Positions 1 through 11,709 of a DNA stretch of 64,000 bases are shown in pieces. This stretch comes from Tanypteryx hageni (taxonomy: Eukaryota > Arthropoda > Insecta > Odonata > Petaluridae), in the NCBI GenBank assembly GCA_028673005.1, contig CM054116.1, positions 94,818,707 through 94,882,706 on the forward strand. Direction: 5' to 3'. Position 1 is the stretch's first letter; the number at the start of each line of letters is the position of its first letter. The translations under genes and the position numbers were made by a program. A model generated the notes under the pieces. The model did not search any database. It saw only the letters and a list, made by a program, of their open reading frames with translations, and was not told the origin of the DNA.

Positions 1-212
1 TTCATAATGAAACGAATACTTGGTGGTTTCCACAACTTTAATTTAACACGCCTGGTTTCACTACGATCGTAGTATCATCAGGTGATCATGATGCTACGAT
101 CGTATTGAAACCGGTCATGTTAAATTAAAGTTGTGGAAACCACAAAGTATTCGTTTCATTATGAGTAAATTCCACAAAGTTGAGCCTGACCTCATTAATT
201 ATATCCATATTT
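1..212 (+). mobile_element. Foldback element copy 1 (cut by window edge)
   Basis: Bases 1-165 form a near-perfect palindrome: 1-45 pairs with 121-165 (two mismatches) and the pairing continues through the centre near 83 around ACGATCGTAG. It is followed by a conserved tail, AATTCCACAAAGTTGAGCCT and GACCTCATTAAT, shared almost exactly with the copy at 38771-38911. The left end is not visible. Confidence 0.75.
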
Positions 213-368
213 TTCCTTGCTTATAAAGCATTTAAAAAACTTGACTAAAGATTATGCCCTCACCACTCACCAAAAAAATGAAAAATATAGAACTGGTAGT
301 ATTCCTGATCCTCTTCCAAATAATGATTAATTCAAAAATATGAAGTGAACATCCTTTAACCATCATAC

Positions 369-522
369 CTGTGAAACCAGGTAGGCAGGAGCAAGAGAAG
401 GAGTTAATTGAATCTGTACATGGTGCACCATTTCTGCAAGGATCTGATTGGCATTCATTCACATCAAGGTCACAGTTTGTGCCAGTCCAGCCTGGTTCAC
501 AAGTACAGTAGTATCCTCCATT
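369..522 (-). CDS. crb: crb exon w12: end of EGF 10 and most of EGF 11
   Basis: Acceptor AATACATAG|AATGGA (phase 0), donor CACAG|GTATGA (phase 1), 154 nt. Joined to w11 it gives C-KDYNGGYY-C-T-C-EPGWTGTN-C with perfect EGF spacing, then DLDVNECQSDPC, RNGAPC and FSCSCLPGFTG. DVNEC is a calcium-binding EGF motif. Its last Cys must be on the next exon, beyond the left edge. Confidence 0.9.
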
Positions 523-1090
523 CTATGTATTTTTATGCAAAATAATATTAGCAATTTTAAAAAATATAAGAAAATAATACTGATTTTAAAGTAAAAATCA
601 CTTAATTTTATATGATATGATATTTTTCAATTTTCAGTATCAAGTGACCTCTTTCATCACCTACAGTAAACCTGAAACATTCCATTGATAAACTTTAGAG
701 AGACACTAATTTTGCTTCATAATAAAAGTTATGTATGCTGAAATAGCAACTGTAGATTTCTTTTGGTCATCTCTCCACTCACCAATAATGCTTTTCTTAT
801 TGAAGCCATAGAAGCAGTAATGATAAAATTAAATATAATAAAATGAAATATAATGTTTTCTTTATTAAAAATAGTTATTACACTGCAAGAACCATTAAAA
901 TTATATTGAAGTCATTCTTACAAAAATGTTTAGCAAAATACACTAGGCTAGATTTTAGCAAACACAGATTACTAAGTTTATTTCTACTCGAAGTAGACAT
1001 TTTGAAGTAGTACTTTCATTTTATTATTCAAGTACAAATAATAAGTCATATCTTGAAAAAAATTTACGTTACAATGCTACTGGTTTTATA

Positions 1091-1822
1091 TACCATATTT
1101 ATTTGCATATAAGCCACTCAATTTCCCCAAAATTTTCATCTTTAAAACAAGAATGCAGCTTATATGCAAGGAAACAAAAATGGAAAATTATAAACATGTG
1201 AGATAAACATTAAAATTCACTAGGATTTCGCTATATGGATCGATGATTCAATGTGCAATAAGTGATGTATAAAAGCATTACATTAGCACCGCAACAAATA
1301 CAAAAGGGCAAAAAATATTACTATAATTGATGACGGAGTTATAAACGTCAGTTTTTACAAGTGATCACTATGGTAGCACCAGGGGACCACAAGAAAAATG
1401 CCATAGTCAAACGGATATCAAGATATCATCACAGTTAAGTCTCATATTCCAATAATTCTATTGTGAGAAAGATTTCGGTAGTCTTATTTTCCATTCAGAA
1501 ATCACTGCCATTTTTCATCGCTTTCCATGCACAGCATGTTTGGGTAAAAAGCTGCACATTACAATATTTTTGGCGATATTGCCCTTTCTATTCCGCAAAA
1601 TATATACACTGCTGATTGGTTACAAATAATTCACCAAAATATGTGGTTATTATAAATAACAATATTTATTGATATCTGCATACAGTTAATGGTACACATT
1701 ACTGATTTTTGTTAGCAAGAATATTTTACACCTAATCGTGGTTTTTGAGGTTTGGAAACTTTTTCCCCCTAGATTCAGTCTCAAAAAACAAGGGTGTGGC
1801 TTATATGCAAATAAATATGATA
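1091..1822. mobile_element. TIR element, about 730 bp, in crb intron
   Basis: Inverted termini of about 25 bp: CATATTTATTTGCATATAAG near 1094 and its reverse complement ending near 1820, both flanked by TATA. A further CTTATATGCAA copy lies just inside the left end. No transposase is visible, so it is non-autonomous. Superfamily undetermined. Confidence 0.65.
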
Positions 1823-2029
1823 TAACTCCACATCCAAAAAGAACTAATTCCGACATTAATGAATTTTATCAAGTACAATAAACCCTCAATTAACCAATTA
1901 CAGATTCAGGATTCAACTATTAGAGGGAAAAGGGGACTGCTTCCCTGGGTCTGAGTGTTCAGAAGGGCCTGGGTTGGTGAAAAAAAATGTCATCTTGGCA
2001 GCTAAACTTATCCCTTAAATTGTTTTGTA

Positions 2030-3000
2030 TTGGATCACATGAATTCTTAGTTCAGTTGTACACAGATTATCAATTTTGCATAAAATCTGTGCATGGTCAT
2101 CATATGTTCCCATTATTACTCTAATTAAGCCCCTATCTTCCTCATATATTTATCTCTCAGTCTGACTAATTTTCTTCAGTCTAATCTCAAACACCTCAAA
2201 TCTGCTTACATCTTCTTGTCTTGTAGTCCATGTCTTATGTCCATATAATGCTAGACTCCATATGAAAGTTTTCGCTAACTTCTCTTTTGTATCTCTATGC
2301 ATCTGCATGTCAGCAATATTTGTTGTCTGATAAATTCGTCTTTTGCTCTTGCTTTTATTGTCTTGATCTGTTTTGTTCTTTTTTCACCCTGAGTCAGAGT
2401 ATTATCTAATTAAGTAAAACATTCCACCTGCTCCACTGTAATTCCACTGCTCTTGATAAATCTTATGGCTTTCATTTTCTTCCCATTGATTTTCATCCTG
2501 AATGCATTTGCATTTCCATTTAAGGATCTTTACTAGCATCTGCAAGCCCTTTTTTGAATCACTCACTAATGCTTTGTCATCAACAAATCTAACCAATTTG
2601 ACTAAGCTGTCTCATACTTTTAACCTTGTATCTACATCTTCCCATACCCCTCTGTCATTTTGGCATAAATATTGAACAGCACTGGAGAGAGTAGACAGTT
2701 CTGTCTTATGCCTCTTCCTAGCATTGCCAAATCTGCTACCCTTACCTGTGTAGTCTGATTCATATACAGATATTTCATTGATCAATTATCTCTCCAATCT
2801 ACTCCTATCTCCCTAAGCAATTCCATTAGCTTAGGCCATAAAACTTGATGAAAGCCCTTTTCATAGTCCATAAAGCATACAAATAAATCCTGGTTGTATT
2901 CAATGTTTCTTTCTACTAAAGCTCTCATTATATCTATGGCATCTCTAGTACTATGTCCCTTCCAAAACCCATTCTCTCTCCCTCGCTTTTCTCTTTAATC
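2030..3000 (-). mobile_element. Decayed non-LTR retrotransposon, reverse-transcriptase core
   Basis: Minus-strand conceptual translation from about 2980 downward reads NGFWKGHSTRDAI, YNQDLFVCFMDYEKGF, VDWRDN, then RQNCLLSPVLFNIY and RFVDDKALVS. These are the ordered RT motifs of APE-type LINEs, with FVDD in place of the catalytic FADD. Several stops and frame changes show it is dead. It lies in the same orientation as crb inside the 5.8-kb intron and covers a part of the ORF just downstream of where the 62-64 kb copy leaves the window. Confidence 0.75.
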
Positions 3001-3275
3001 TCCCTTCAAAAATGTAGCTATCACTCATACATGTGTTAATCAAATGGAGAAAATAAATGCTCCTAGAATGAAACACACAATCTTACAATAGACAATGAAA
3101 TGTTTAAAAGATACAAGAGATAGGCTAGTATATTGCAAAAATTGTCGACTTCGTACTTCCCATTCTCGAGTTATTCATATTCTAGTATAGTTCACTACCA
3201 GAGGCACAACCATCTGTGTAATGATCAATCAAAATGCTCTGATATTATGGAGTCTCCTACATTTGGCAACTTATA

Positions 3276-4112
3276 TACAGGGTGTCTGGAAATTCATGCC
3301 TAATAGCTCCACCACATGATTCCTGGGTAAAAATTGAGACGAAAATACTCTTGGGTAAAATTTCCCCAAACATATTTTGCCAGAAAAATGCATTCAAAGG
3401 TGAACAATGTGGTAACACTACGAGAAAGGTGTTCACGTCTCTTGCTTCAGTTCCTTTAGATAATGTTTTGCTTGCTTTTATTTAATTATTTTTATCCTGG
3501 CCGAGATGAAAAGAATAGCACATCGCATCATATATCTAATTTACTACAGTAGTGCAGTAAATTACAACAATTGTTCGAAGTGTCCCCTATTGCAATCAAC
3601 ACATGCCTCTGCATGCCAAATCATTTCTGAACCCTCTGCAAAATGTCGGAAGTCACTGTCATCATGCCTGCATGGAGAAGTGCTATCAGATCAGGAGCAT
3701 TCTTTACTTGCTCCCCATTATACATACATCACTGACTTTAGGTGACCCCACAGAAAGAAATTGGGGGTTGAGGTCGGGAGATCTTGTGGGCCATCGAATG
3801 GGACCATCACGTCCAATCCATCAGTCTGGATATGTGGCATTCAAGTAATTTTTCACACTCCGCCCATGTTGAGCCAGTGCTCTGTCATGCTGATAACACA
3901 TACTCCTGTGTATGTGTAACGGTACATCTTCCAACAAATGTGGAAGGGCATCCCGTAGGAACACGCAGAAATGCCTCTTTTTCCCATACAGTGTTGCCAC
4001 ATCGTGCAACTTTGAATACATTTTTCTGGCAAAATATGTGTTTAGGGAAATTTTACCCAAGAGTATTTTTGTGTGGTGAAGCTATTAGGCACAAATTTCC
4101 AGACACCCTGTA
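3276..4112 (-). mobile_element. Tc1/mariner-superfamily deletion derivative with long TIRs
   Basis: Left end TACAGGGTGTCTGGAAATT and the matching inverted right end sit between TA dinucleotides. Inverted similarity continues inward for over 100 bp (CTTGGGTAAAATTT, TTTTGCCAGAAAAATG). The interior on the minus strand keeps fragments typical of a DDE transposase: YQHDRALAQHGRSVKNYL, WIGRDGPIRWPTRSPDLNP and, in another frame, FFLWG. Frames are broken and most of the gene is missing. Confidence 0.8.
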
Positions 4113-4712
4113 TAGATAGATATTATCATAGAAAGCTTCTCAGAATAGTTGCACAAAATAATTTCAATAGCCAAATAAAAATTAGTGAATAAACAGGCAA
4201 AAGTTATGGTGCACATCTCAAAAGAATAGCCAAATGAGTGTTTATTTTTTAATTATAACTGCTTGTCAATTATCGTCACCCTTTTCCCTCCATTTGCATA
4301 ATTAATTGAGATTTTACTGTGTTGCTATTTGCAATTTTAATCCTTTTAAGGATTCTGTCTAAACATCCAAAGTAAAGAATTATGTTGAGCTTATTATACT
4401 ATTATAACTATAGAGTATGTATTCTTTTAAAAAATACAATGTAATAAAAGGCTTCTCTTGAAACATTCCTCTATCTTCTTTCTCTCCACAATCCCGCCAC
4501 AGGTAATCATTGGAATACCTCTATTATCTTACTATAGCATTCCTCTTGACCTCCTTCACCTTAACTCCTTATTGCATGTATTTTGTAGCATTGTTTATTA
4601 TCTTTGCCATGCTCACATTACTCTGGCTGAAAGCATTTCACAGTAGTTGATACATTTATTAAAGCTGATTCACAATTTTCATCGACAATGGATAATTTGG
4701 AAAGACTTTGTA

Positions 4713-5593
4713 CAGGTATCCCCTAATTTATGTGATAGATGTGTTCCAAGAAATTGTCACATAAATCGAAAACGCATAAATCGAAAATAATTTTCCTATT
4801 TAAAATAATGTGATAGGCATTATTTATGTTCCTGACTAGATGCCTGGTACTTATATAAATATCTTCAAATTCTATTCATTGAGTGCTTCATGCGCTGAGA
4901 ATAAGGTGATAGGCATTATTTACATTCCTGACTAGATGTTTACTACTTAAAAACATCTTAAAATTATAAAAACACAAGTTAAAATATCACTTTTGCTGTG
5001 AGAGTGAGAGCTATCACCAAGAGCCGCTGTACCTGACTGATGCTGTTTGGACAAGTAAAGGAGCGAGAGAAACCAAGTGACATTCCTTGCCTTTGCACAT
5101 ACAGTTGCCAATCGCCTTTGTTCATGCTTCCACTATAGAAGGGCAGACAAGAAACCCATGTAATGGCTAACAAAGGCTGATTTCCCGATGTTGATGTTTC
5201 GAATTAACTACTTACATTGTAAGTAATTCTTTTCCATAATTGAATAATCAAACGAGAACTTACATTAATGTACACATTGCTCACAAGATATGGGATAGGC
5301 ATAGGATATGCGATACACTCTTCTGAAAGCAAAACTGTGCTGTGTATGGACTGTGACATTGTATCCCCCTAAACACTTCTTCCCGTCCCTCCACCTCTCC
5401 TGTGTCTCCAACTGCCACCATAAAACACGAGCTATAGATGAGTGTGGTGCATCTTGTGTGGTAATCAAATAAAATACGGGTATGGTTGTTAGAATAAAAT
5501 CGTGTTAAACTGAATACGCGATGCATAAATTGAAGAATGGTAGTAAAAACAAAATTGCACATATGCGAAAATGCATAAATAAGGGGATACCTG
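4713..5593. mobile_element. pogo/Tigger-like non-autonomous element
   Basis: Ends CAGGTATCCCCTAATTTATG and its inverted counterpart (CATAAATAAGGGGATACCTG), with TA on both sides, as expected for a TA target duplication. Inside is an imperfect direct duplication of about 70 bp (near 4805 and 4900) that shares GTGATAGGCATTATTTA and CTGACTAGATG. No coding capacity is visible. Family is inferred from the termini. Confidence 0.65.
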
Positions 5594-6341
5594 TATATGT
5601 AACCAAACTTGATCATAAAAACTTCATAGAAAATCCTCTTCCACATTTTACAATTTCTTTGATTAAACTATAAACTTTTAGAGAAGGCCAAACAATGGTT
5701 CAAAATTCAAAAGAGAAGAAAATAAGGAGGAAAGAAAGTCACCTAATCAGAAACTCAACATTTTAGGCATTTACTTATGATTAATCCTCTTGATTGATAT
5801 TTAAATTGTAACTTTTGAATTGATTGTCAATAATATTTTTATTTACACAGTTTTGACCTTATGAATTAAAGTAATAGGCCACAAATACCACTATCTATTT
5901 ATAATACTTTCTATAGATTTGGCGGTAACTCATAAACTCACAAATAGTATGTTTAAGAAAAGGAGTGTTAATATGGAAAATCTCTTTCACCATAATTTTC
6001 CATACTTACACTTAACAATTTATAATTTAATTCAGTTATACGTATTTTGAACATATCAACTCTTTTTTGTCAATTCTATTGCAATAAATTGTTCACTTTA
6101 CTTAAAAAATGAATAAATGTTGAAAACTACTTATTTAAAATCTGAATTTCATAAAACAATTTAGAGGATATGCCTGATGTAAACTGGTAGTCCTGAAAAT
6201 CTCGCTCATATTGTTTACATTTTAATATCTTCACTATGAATTTTGATTATCATTGTACAGATTCATTACCAATTTCTCTAACATTGGAATTCAGTAATTT
6301 TAAATAGATATTTTCAAAAGAATGTTTTCAGAATGTCTTAC

Positions 6342-6628
6342 ATAATCTTTGCAGGAGGAAGCATGAAGGCATGGATTGGCAGAGCAGCGTACTAGAGCTT
6401 CACACGCCCTTCCAGTGAAGTGCTCAGGACAGACACATGTGTCACCTAAGCATGTGCCCCCATTCTCACATCCCCTGCCCAATGCACCACACCTTGCAGA
6501 TGCTGTGTTTTGCAGAGGTCCAGTAGCAGATGGAACAATCCCATTTGCTGAACGACTAGCTGATGAAGGTCTTACATTTCCAATTCCAGAAGATCTAAGG
6601 CCTGCTATCATATGGCCACAGTCCGCTC
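6342..6628 (-). CDS. crb: crb exon w11: non-EGF spacer, short EGF 9, start of EGF 10
   Basis: Acceptor ACATAACAG|GAGCGG (phase 1), donor GATTAT|GTAAGA (phase 0), 287 nt. ADC finishes EGF8. About 35 residues rich in Ser, Gly, Ala and Asn without Cys follow, then a compact EGF (CGALGRGCENGGTC, CVCPEHFTGRAC) and CSANPCLHASSCKDY. Drosophila Crumbs also has a Cys-free Ser/Ala/Thr spacer followed by a short EGF here, which supports orthology rather than a generic EGF protein. Confidence 0.9.
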
Positions 6629-7201
6629 CTGTTATGTTTTTACGTCAATGTTGGTGCAAATGTTTGTTTGTGCATGTTATGTGTAGTCATTGTGTAAAAG
6701 TTTTAACATGGGATTAGATAAAACACAAAAATGGATTGGGTGGAAAAGATGGAAACAATTTCGAGCAACATAAACCCAAAAATGTACAAATTCCTCCAAA
6801 ATTGTTTTTAAAAATTATGTATGACTTTATATAAGTTTTACTCATTAAAAAGTGTAATATGCATAATGAAATGTAAACAATTTCAGAGGACCCAAGCACT
6901 ATACATCACATAACCATTACAGATCATGTGACCACAGCAAAACATTCAAACAATAACAATATGGTGCAAAGCATAGTGAGACGTCACATATTCACAGTGA
7001 AATAAGAGGAATGACTTGAGGCATGCAAGACACACAAAATCATTCAAAAGCTCATCAGACATTTTCAAAAGACAAAATACAAACAAGGATACTAAATGAA
7101 TAATAAAAAGTATCAGTAAAGAATTTAAACAAGATTGTAACAATAAAGTCAATTTGAGTAATTTCTAAACATCTATGAAATCTATATATAGTATCTTTTA
7201 C

Positions 7202-7339
7202 CTGTGAATCCAGGGGGGCATGAACAAACTTGTGCTGCCTCTGAAGCTGGAGGCAGCCCTGGATAAGTGTAGCATGTACCGCCATTGAGACAGGGAGTAC
7301 TTGCACAGTGGATTCCTTCTGTGCAATTTGGAGGAACAC
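7202..7339 (-). CDS. crb: crb exon w10: end of EGF 7 and EGF 8
   Basis: Acceptor TATTCCACAG|GTGTTC and donor ACAG|GTAAAA, 138 nt, phase 1 on both sides. It reads VPPNCTEGIHCASTPC, LNGGTC, a longer inter-Cys loop with a Tyr-Pro-Gly-Leu-Pro-Pro stretch, then VCSCPPGFTG. This EGF has no obvious single counterpart in the Drosophila order I compared. Confidence 0.87.
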
Positions 7340-8127
7340 CTGTGGAATAAAATTCAAGATGACACATTGCAACAAATTATAAAATATACACAATAGAATA
7401 TCATTTGTTTTTAGTATTTGTGGCCAGAAGCAAGAAGTATAAATAACAAGAAAATAATCAAAGTTTAAAATGTATAACTCAACACTTAAATTGTTTCATT
7501 TTACTAGATATCTCCTTATGAAAAAAGAAAATACAATTTGATAAAATTTAAATTTAATGCACCAGAAACAAAATAAAGGGAATGCTGAATAGGACTTTCT
7601 AATTTCTAACAAACCTGGTAAGGTGCAATTCATGAATTCTTACAGTTTCCAGGACTTTATGGCATTGCAAAGGGTAATATTTGCCAGTGTGCCAGCATTT
7701 ACTATAATAAGATTTGAGAGTTATCCATTTTATGGAAAACATTTTAGATAGAGAAAGGAACTCTTTCTAAAGGGATAACACTGTTGCTGGCAATAACTAG
7801 CATTGGGAATATGAACAAAATTTTAACTGAAACTGTCATGATGCAACATAAAACTAGTGTTTCAATTGTAAAAAATGGATGTTTTGGTGGTTTTGCTGTG
7901 AAATCATCATGGTCCAAAAGGTTAAAATTTCAAATTTGCCATAAAATTCAACAAGAAATGCATTCCAGAAAACTTTCCTTATATCATGCACAAAAATTTA
8001 AGCAAGGTAAAAAAACTAGGCAACTAAAGATGTTCTGGTAATGATATAACTGTTAATAAGAATTTAACTGAAATTATTCTTTGAGATCGACTTTTAAATA
8101 GTCCATAAAATTAGATTTAGTTTTTAC

Positions 8128-8356
8128 CAAGGTATCCAGGCATGCAGACACACTGGTATGTTCCGACAGCATCAACACACATGCTGTTTGGATAAGGACA
8201 TGGAGGAGGAAGCCCAGAAGCAACGTCACAATCATCAACTTCCAGCTCACATGTAAGTCCAGTGTATCCAGTAAGGCAATGACATTCAAAACCACCCACT
8301 AAATCAACACAAAATCCTCCATTTTGGCATGGATGTGAGTTGCACTCATTCAAATT
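8128..8356 (-). CDS. crb: crb exon w9: EGF-like domains 6 and 7
   Basis: Acceptor TTTCTACAG|AATTTG (phase 0), donor CTTG|GTAAAA (phase 1), 229 nt. EGF6 begins NLNECNSHPCQNGGFC and ends LTC. EGF7 is enlarged: VDDC, about nine residues including a Pro run, then CPYPNSMC and TYQCVCMPGYLG. With w10, the last loop of EGF7 spans ten residues rather than eight, so a missed small exon or natural variation is possible. Confidence 0.88.
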
Positions 8357-8630
8357 CTGTAGAAAGAAAATTTCATATTAAACTCCTGGAATTAATAAAA
8401 CTGGTAGGTACACTGCTTAACTCAGATGCTGATTTTGAATTACAGATTGATTTGCTTACTTTAAATCTTTTTAAATTTATAAATAAATTTTGTTTTAAAT
8501 ATATCAGTGATAGATCTCTTGCTGTTCAAGGTAATCTCCATATAATTGTATAAAATGCTTTCTTAAAGTGAAAAATTCCAGAATAAAATACAACGGTACA
8601 AAAAGAATTAAAAGTGTTTATGCAACTTAC

Positions 8631-8769
8631 CATGTCACAATTCTGTCCACCAAAGCCTGGGCTACATTGACATGTATAACCTCCATAATTATCAAAACAT
8701 ATTCCTCTATGCAGGCAAGGATTATCTTCACACTCATTAATATTTACTTCACAATTTACTCCCTGGTAC
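8631..8769 (-). CDS. crb: crb exon w8: end of EGF 4 and EGF 5
   Basis: Acceptor TATTTCAG|GTACCA (phase 2), donor GACATG|GTAAGT (phase 0), 139 nt. It encodes YQGVNCEVNINECEDNPC, then GGYTCQCSPGFGGQNCDM. NINEC marks a calcium-binding EGF. Drosophila Crumbs has GWYTCQCLDGWGGEIC at the equivalent place. Confidence 0.9.
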
Positions 8770-9009
8770 CTGAAATACACAATAAAAGACAATTCAGGAA
8801 ATAAACATGATAAGTTTCACAAGTGAAAGCAACGAGAAGAAGCAAACTATTTTGATTAATTCAACATTTCTTGATTTGGATACTACTTTAAGCATATGTC
8901 TAGTTATTTATTTGGAAAAAAATTTCTAATTAAAATAAACTTTGTAATTCAATATTGAGAATACCAATCTAAAATTGTATGCATAAGATTGACAATAAGA
9001 ATTTCTAAA

Positions 9010-9145
9010 AAGGAAAAAATTCTGCCTTGACTAGAAATCAAACCTGGATCATCCATTTGATAGTTCAGGGGTGGAATGTCTACCCAGCAAGTGGAAGACT
9101 TGGGTTCAATTCCCTGCCAAGGGAAATATTTTTCTCCTGCTTGTA
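9010..9145. repeat. tRNA-like sequence with B boxes in both orientations
   Basis: On the plus strand TAGTTCAGGGGTGGAATGTC resembles a tRNA D-arm/A box and GGGTTCAATTCCC a T-arm/B box; a 5-bp anticodon-type stem with a seven-base loop lies between them. On the minus strand CAGGTTTGATTTC is a second B-box-like motif followed by CAAGGCAGAA and a T-run, mirroring CAAGGGAAA after the plus-strand B box. The acceptor stem does not pair, so this is a tRNA pseudogene or SINE relic, not a functional tRNA. Confidence 0.4.
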
Positions 9146-9521
9146 AGAATTGTTTATAATCTATAATTCTCTTCTTTAAAAATAATAGTTTTTTTTCTTG
9201 ATGTAGTTTCCATTGTTTCTTTAATATTATAGGTTAAATTATTTAATAATAAGAATATTTTCATAGTGATGTTACATCAATTTATTGTATTTTATTAACT
9301 AATTAAACCAATAATATTTAATTTATATGCATAGCTAAATAACAGATGAATTTATAATTTTGTTCCTTAGTGATATGGTTGAAAGAAACAGCAGTATAAA
9401 AATTGAAAATAATGAATCTATTCAGTGTTTTTTAATCACAAGAGGTTAATGATTTCTATTATATTTTATTAAGGTTAAAGAACTAGATTCTAAACCCAAT
9501 AACATTTTTTATCATAATTTA

Positions 9522-9755
<234 letters not shown>

Positions 9756-10513
9756 TTATATTAAAATATTTTTTTTACAAAGCATGTCCTTAAATTCTCT
9801 CATGTTTTCTTAAACATATCTTGCAATTAATGAATCACAGGCTTAATTACATATTACCCGAGAATTAAACATGTCATATAAAAAGAGAAAATGCAGCTAG
9901 ATGGAGATAAAGGGAATGTTTGAATGAGTATGCTATTAAACATTAATCACATTTTGTTAATAAATTATCCAAATCATCATGAAACATATCATGTATCTGA
10001 AAAACCACAGCCCATCTACTTATAGTCTACCACATCATAATAATAACCTCAAAACTAAGCATCTGCTGCTCCAGTTTCTTGTATCATCACAATCAGAAAA
10101 TAGTCATTCATTCTTTCTACTTTAGATTTGAGATTCAGAAAGATATATTAATATGCACTGTCTACAAAGGAATAGGAGTAATACTTGGAGTGAAGATGGA
10201 GTTTTATTATTTTTGCTTTGCATAGCTTATTTAAACCTTTAACAATCAGAGATATTGAAGATGACCAACAAACAATGGAAGAACTTGAAATGAAAAGACT
10301 ACTTCAAATTTTAATAACATTGGGAACAAAAGAACTGTATCTAAATAAAAAATATATTATTTAAAAAAATTTAATTTGCATGTGATGTTAGGTACTTCTA
10401 GGCAGTTTTGGGGAGTATGGTCACAACAGAGTTAATGAATATAATTCCTCATTTGCTGTAATTTTTAAAATCATAGGTAAGGAGGAATATTAATTCTAAT
10501 GAACTAAACTTAC

Positions 10514-10630
10514 CAGGAGGACATATGCACTCATATTGGTCACCAACAGGTGACACTCGGCATGTGCCATTGTTATGGCAAGGATTGTTTTCACATAGAT
10601 GGGGACTCACTTCAGTCTCACAACGCTGAC
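10514..10630 (-). CDS. crb: crb exon w6: EGF-like domain 3
   Basis: Acceptor TTTCCAG|GTCAGC, donor CCTG|GTAAGT, 117 nt, phase 1 on both sides. It completes EGF2 (QRC), then encodes [20 protein letters not shown] and YECICPPG. Drosophila Crumbs has CETEVNIHPLC, QTNPC and LNNGAC in this order, one of the best locators of this gene. The last Cys of EGF3 is in the next exon. No ORF of notable length marks this exon because it is short; it was found by matching EGF Cys spacing. Confidence 0.9.
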
Positions 10631-10973
10631 CTGGAAATGATCAAATAGACATGAAATTTTACATTTACAAGTTATAAGAATATCTTCAAAGAAATACAAT
10701 TAATTTATTAATTTTTTATCTTCTTGGGATGTTTAGCTGTTTAACATGGTATCTTCCAAGAGTTAATATGCAACTGAGGAGACCCATCATTCATGGATGG
10801 CAGTAAAATTTCAAACAGTTGATCTTCGTGAATTAATAAAAGTACAGTTCTAACACCAAATAATAAATATTCATAATTCAGCATTTGAATATTTTAATGC
10901 CTTAGTAAATATAAAAAATGTTATTTATTGATTCTAGAAGAGTATTAGAAAAATATAGTTAGCATTTACTTGC

Positions 10974-11078
10974 CTGTGTACTTGGGCTCACATGTGCATG
11001 TGTAATTTCCCATAGAGTCCTCCTGACAGATTCCATTATTTTCACAAGGTTTGAATCCCTCTCTTTCACATGGCGATC
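10974..11078 (-). CDS. crb: crb exon w5: EGF-like domain 2; GC donor
   Basis: Acceptor TTTTATGTAG|GATCGC, 105 nt, phase 1 on both sides. It encodes SPCEREGFKPCENNGIC, then NYTCTCEPKYTG. The 3' boundary is set by phase: only ACAG|GCAAGT joins the next exon to give C-EPKYTGQR-C with the normal eight-residue spacing. That makes this a GC-AG intron. The nearby GT four bases further in would give phase 2 and break the frame. Confidence 0.88.
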
Positions 11079-11709
11079 CTACATAAAATTTTGAAGAAAA
11101 ACATTTATTTTTATACAAATGAAGTATTAAAAAAATCATAATAATTCATATGGAACAAAAATTATATCTTTCTTAGAATAATCATGACAGTTATCTTGCA
11201 TCATTTAAGTACACATTGTAGAATATGACAAACAATTCAAAGCAAGACTGGATCAATTTGTTAATAATAGGAAACATGAATATAACACTTTGAAATAGGA
11301 GTTTAAATAGATTCCAAATAGCTAGAATGACATTTCATCCTGGACTATTTGCACATTAATGAAGAGTTTTTTCTAGAAAAAATTACTCGATTTTTTTTAA
11401 AGTTAAGTGATCAATCATTTTGTTTTATGTTTCTCCATTAGAATAATAGGTTAAGAAATGAATGCACAAGTACCTGAAGTATAAAACTGATTGGTGAAGT
11501 AAATCAAAGCATAAGATGCATATTTAATCGTAAAGCACATCAAATTCACAAAACAAAAGATTTCATTGAATTGTGCATAGTTAAAAAATTACAAATGCAT
11601 TAAAACTTCATATATTGAACTGCACAATATGCCTTAAGTGGTAAATGTTAGGATTCCATAGACTTAAGCTAAATTAGACTGTTTGAGGTCAAGTTTACAG
11701 CTTACATAC

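Noticed and set aside
232..462. ORF start at the Met of MNEC in the EGF exon
   Set aside because: The ORF start is a GTG read as Met in the DVNEC motif; the exon extends upstream to 522 in frame, and downstream codons past 369 are intronic.
9068..9135. A functional tRNA-Gly or tRNA-Ala gene
   Set aside because: D- and T-arm motifs are present, but the acceptor stem does not pair and position 33 is not U.
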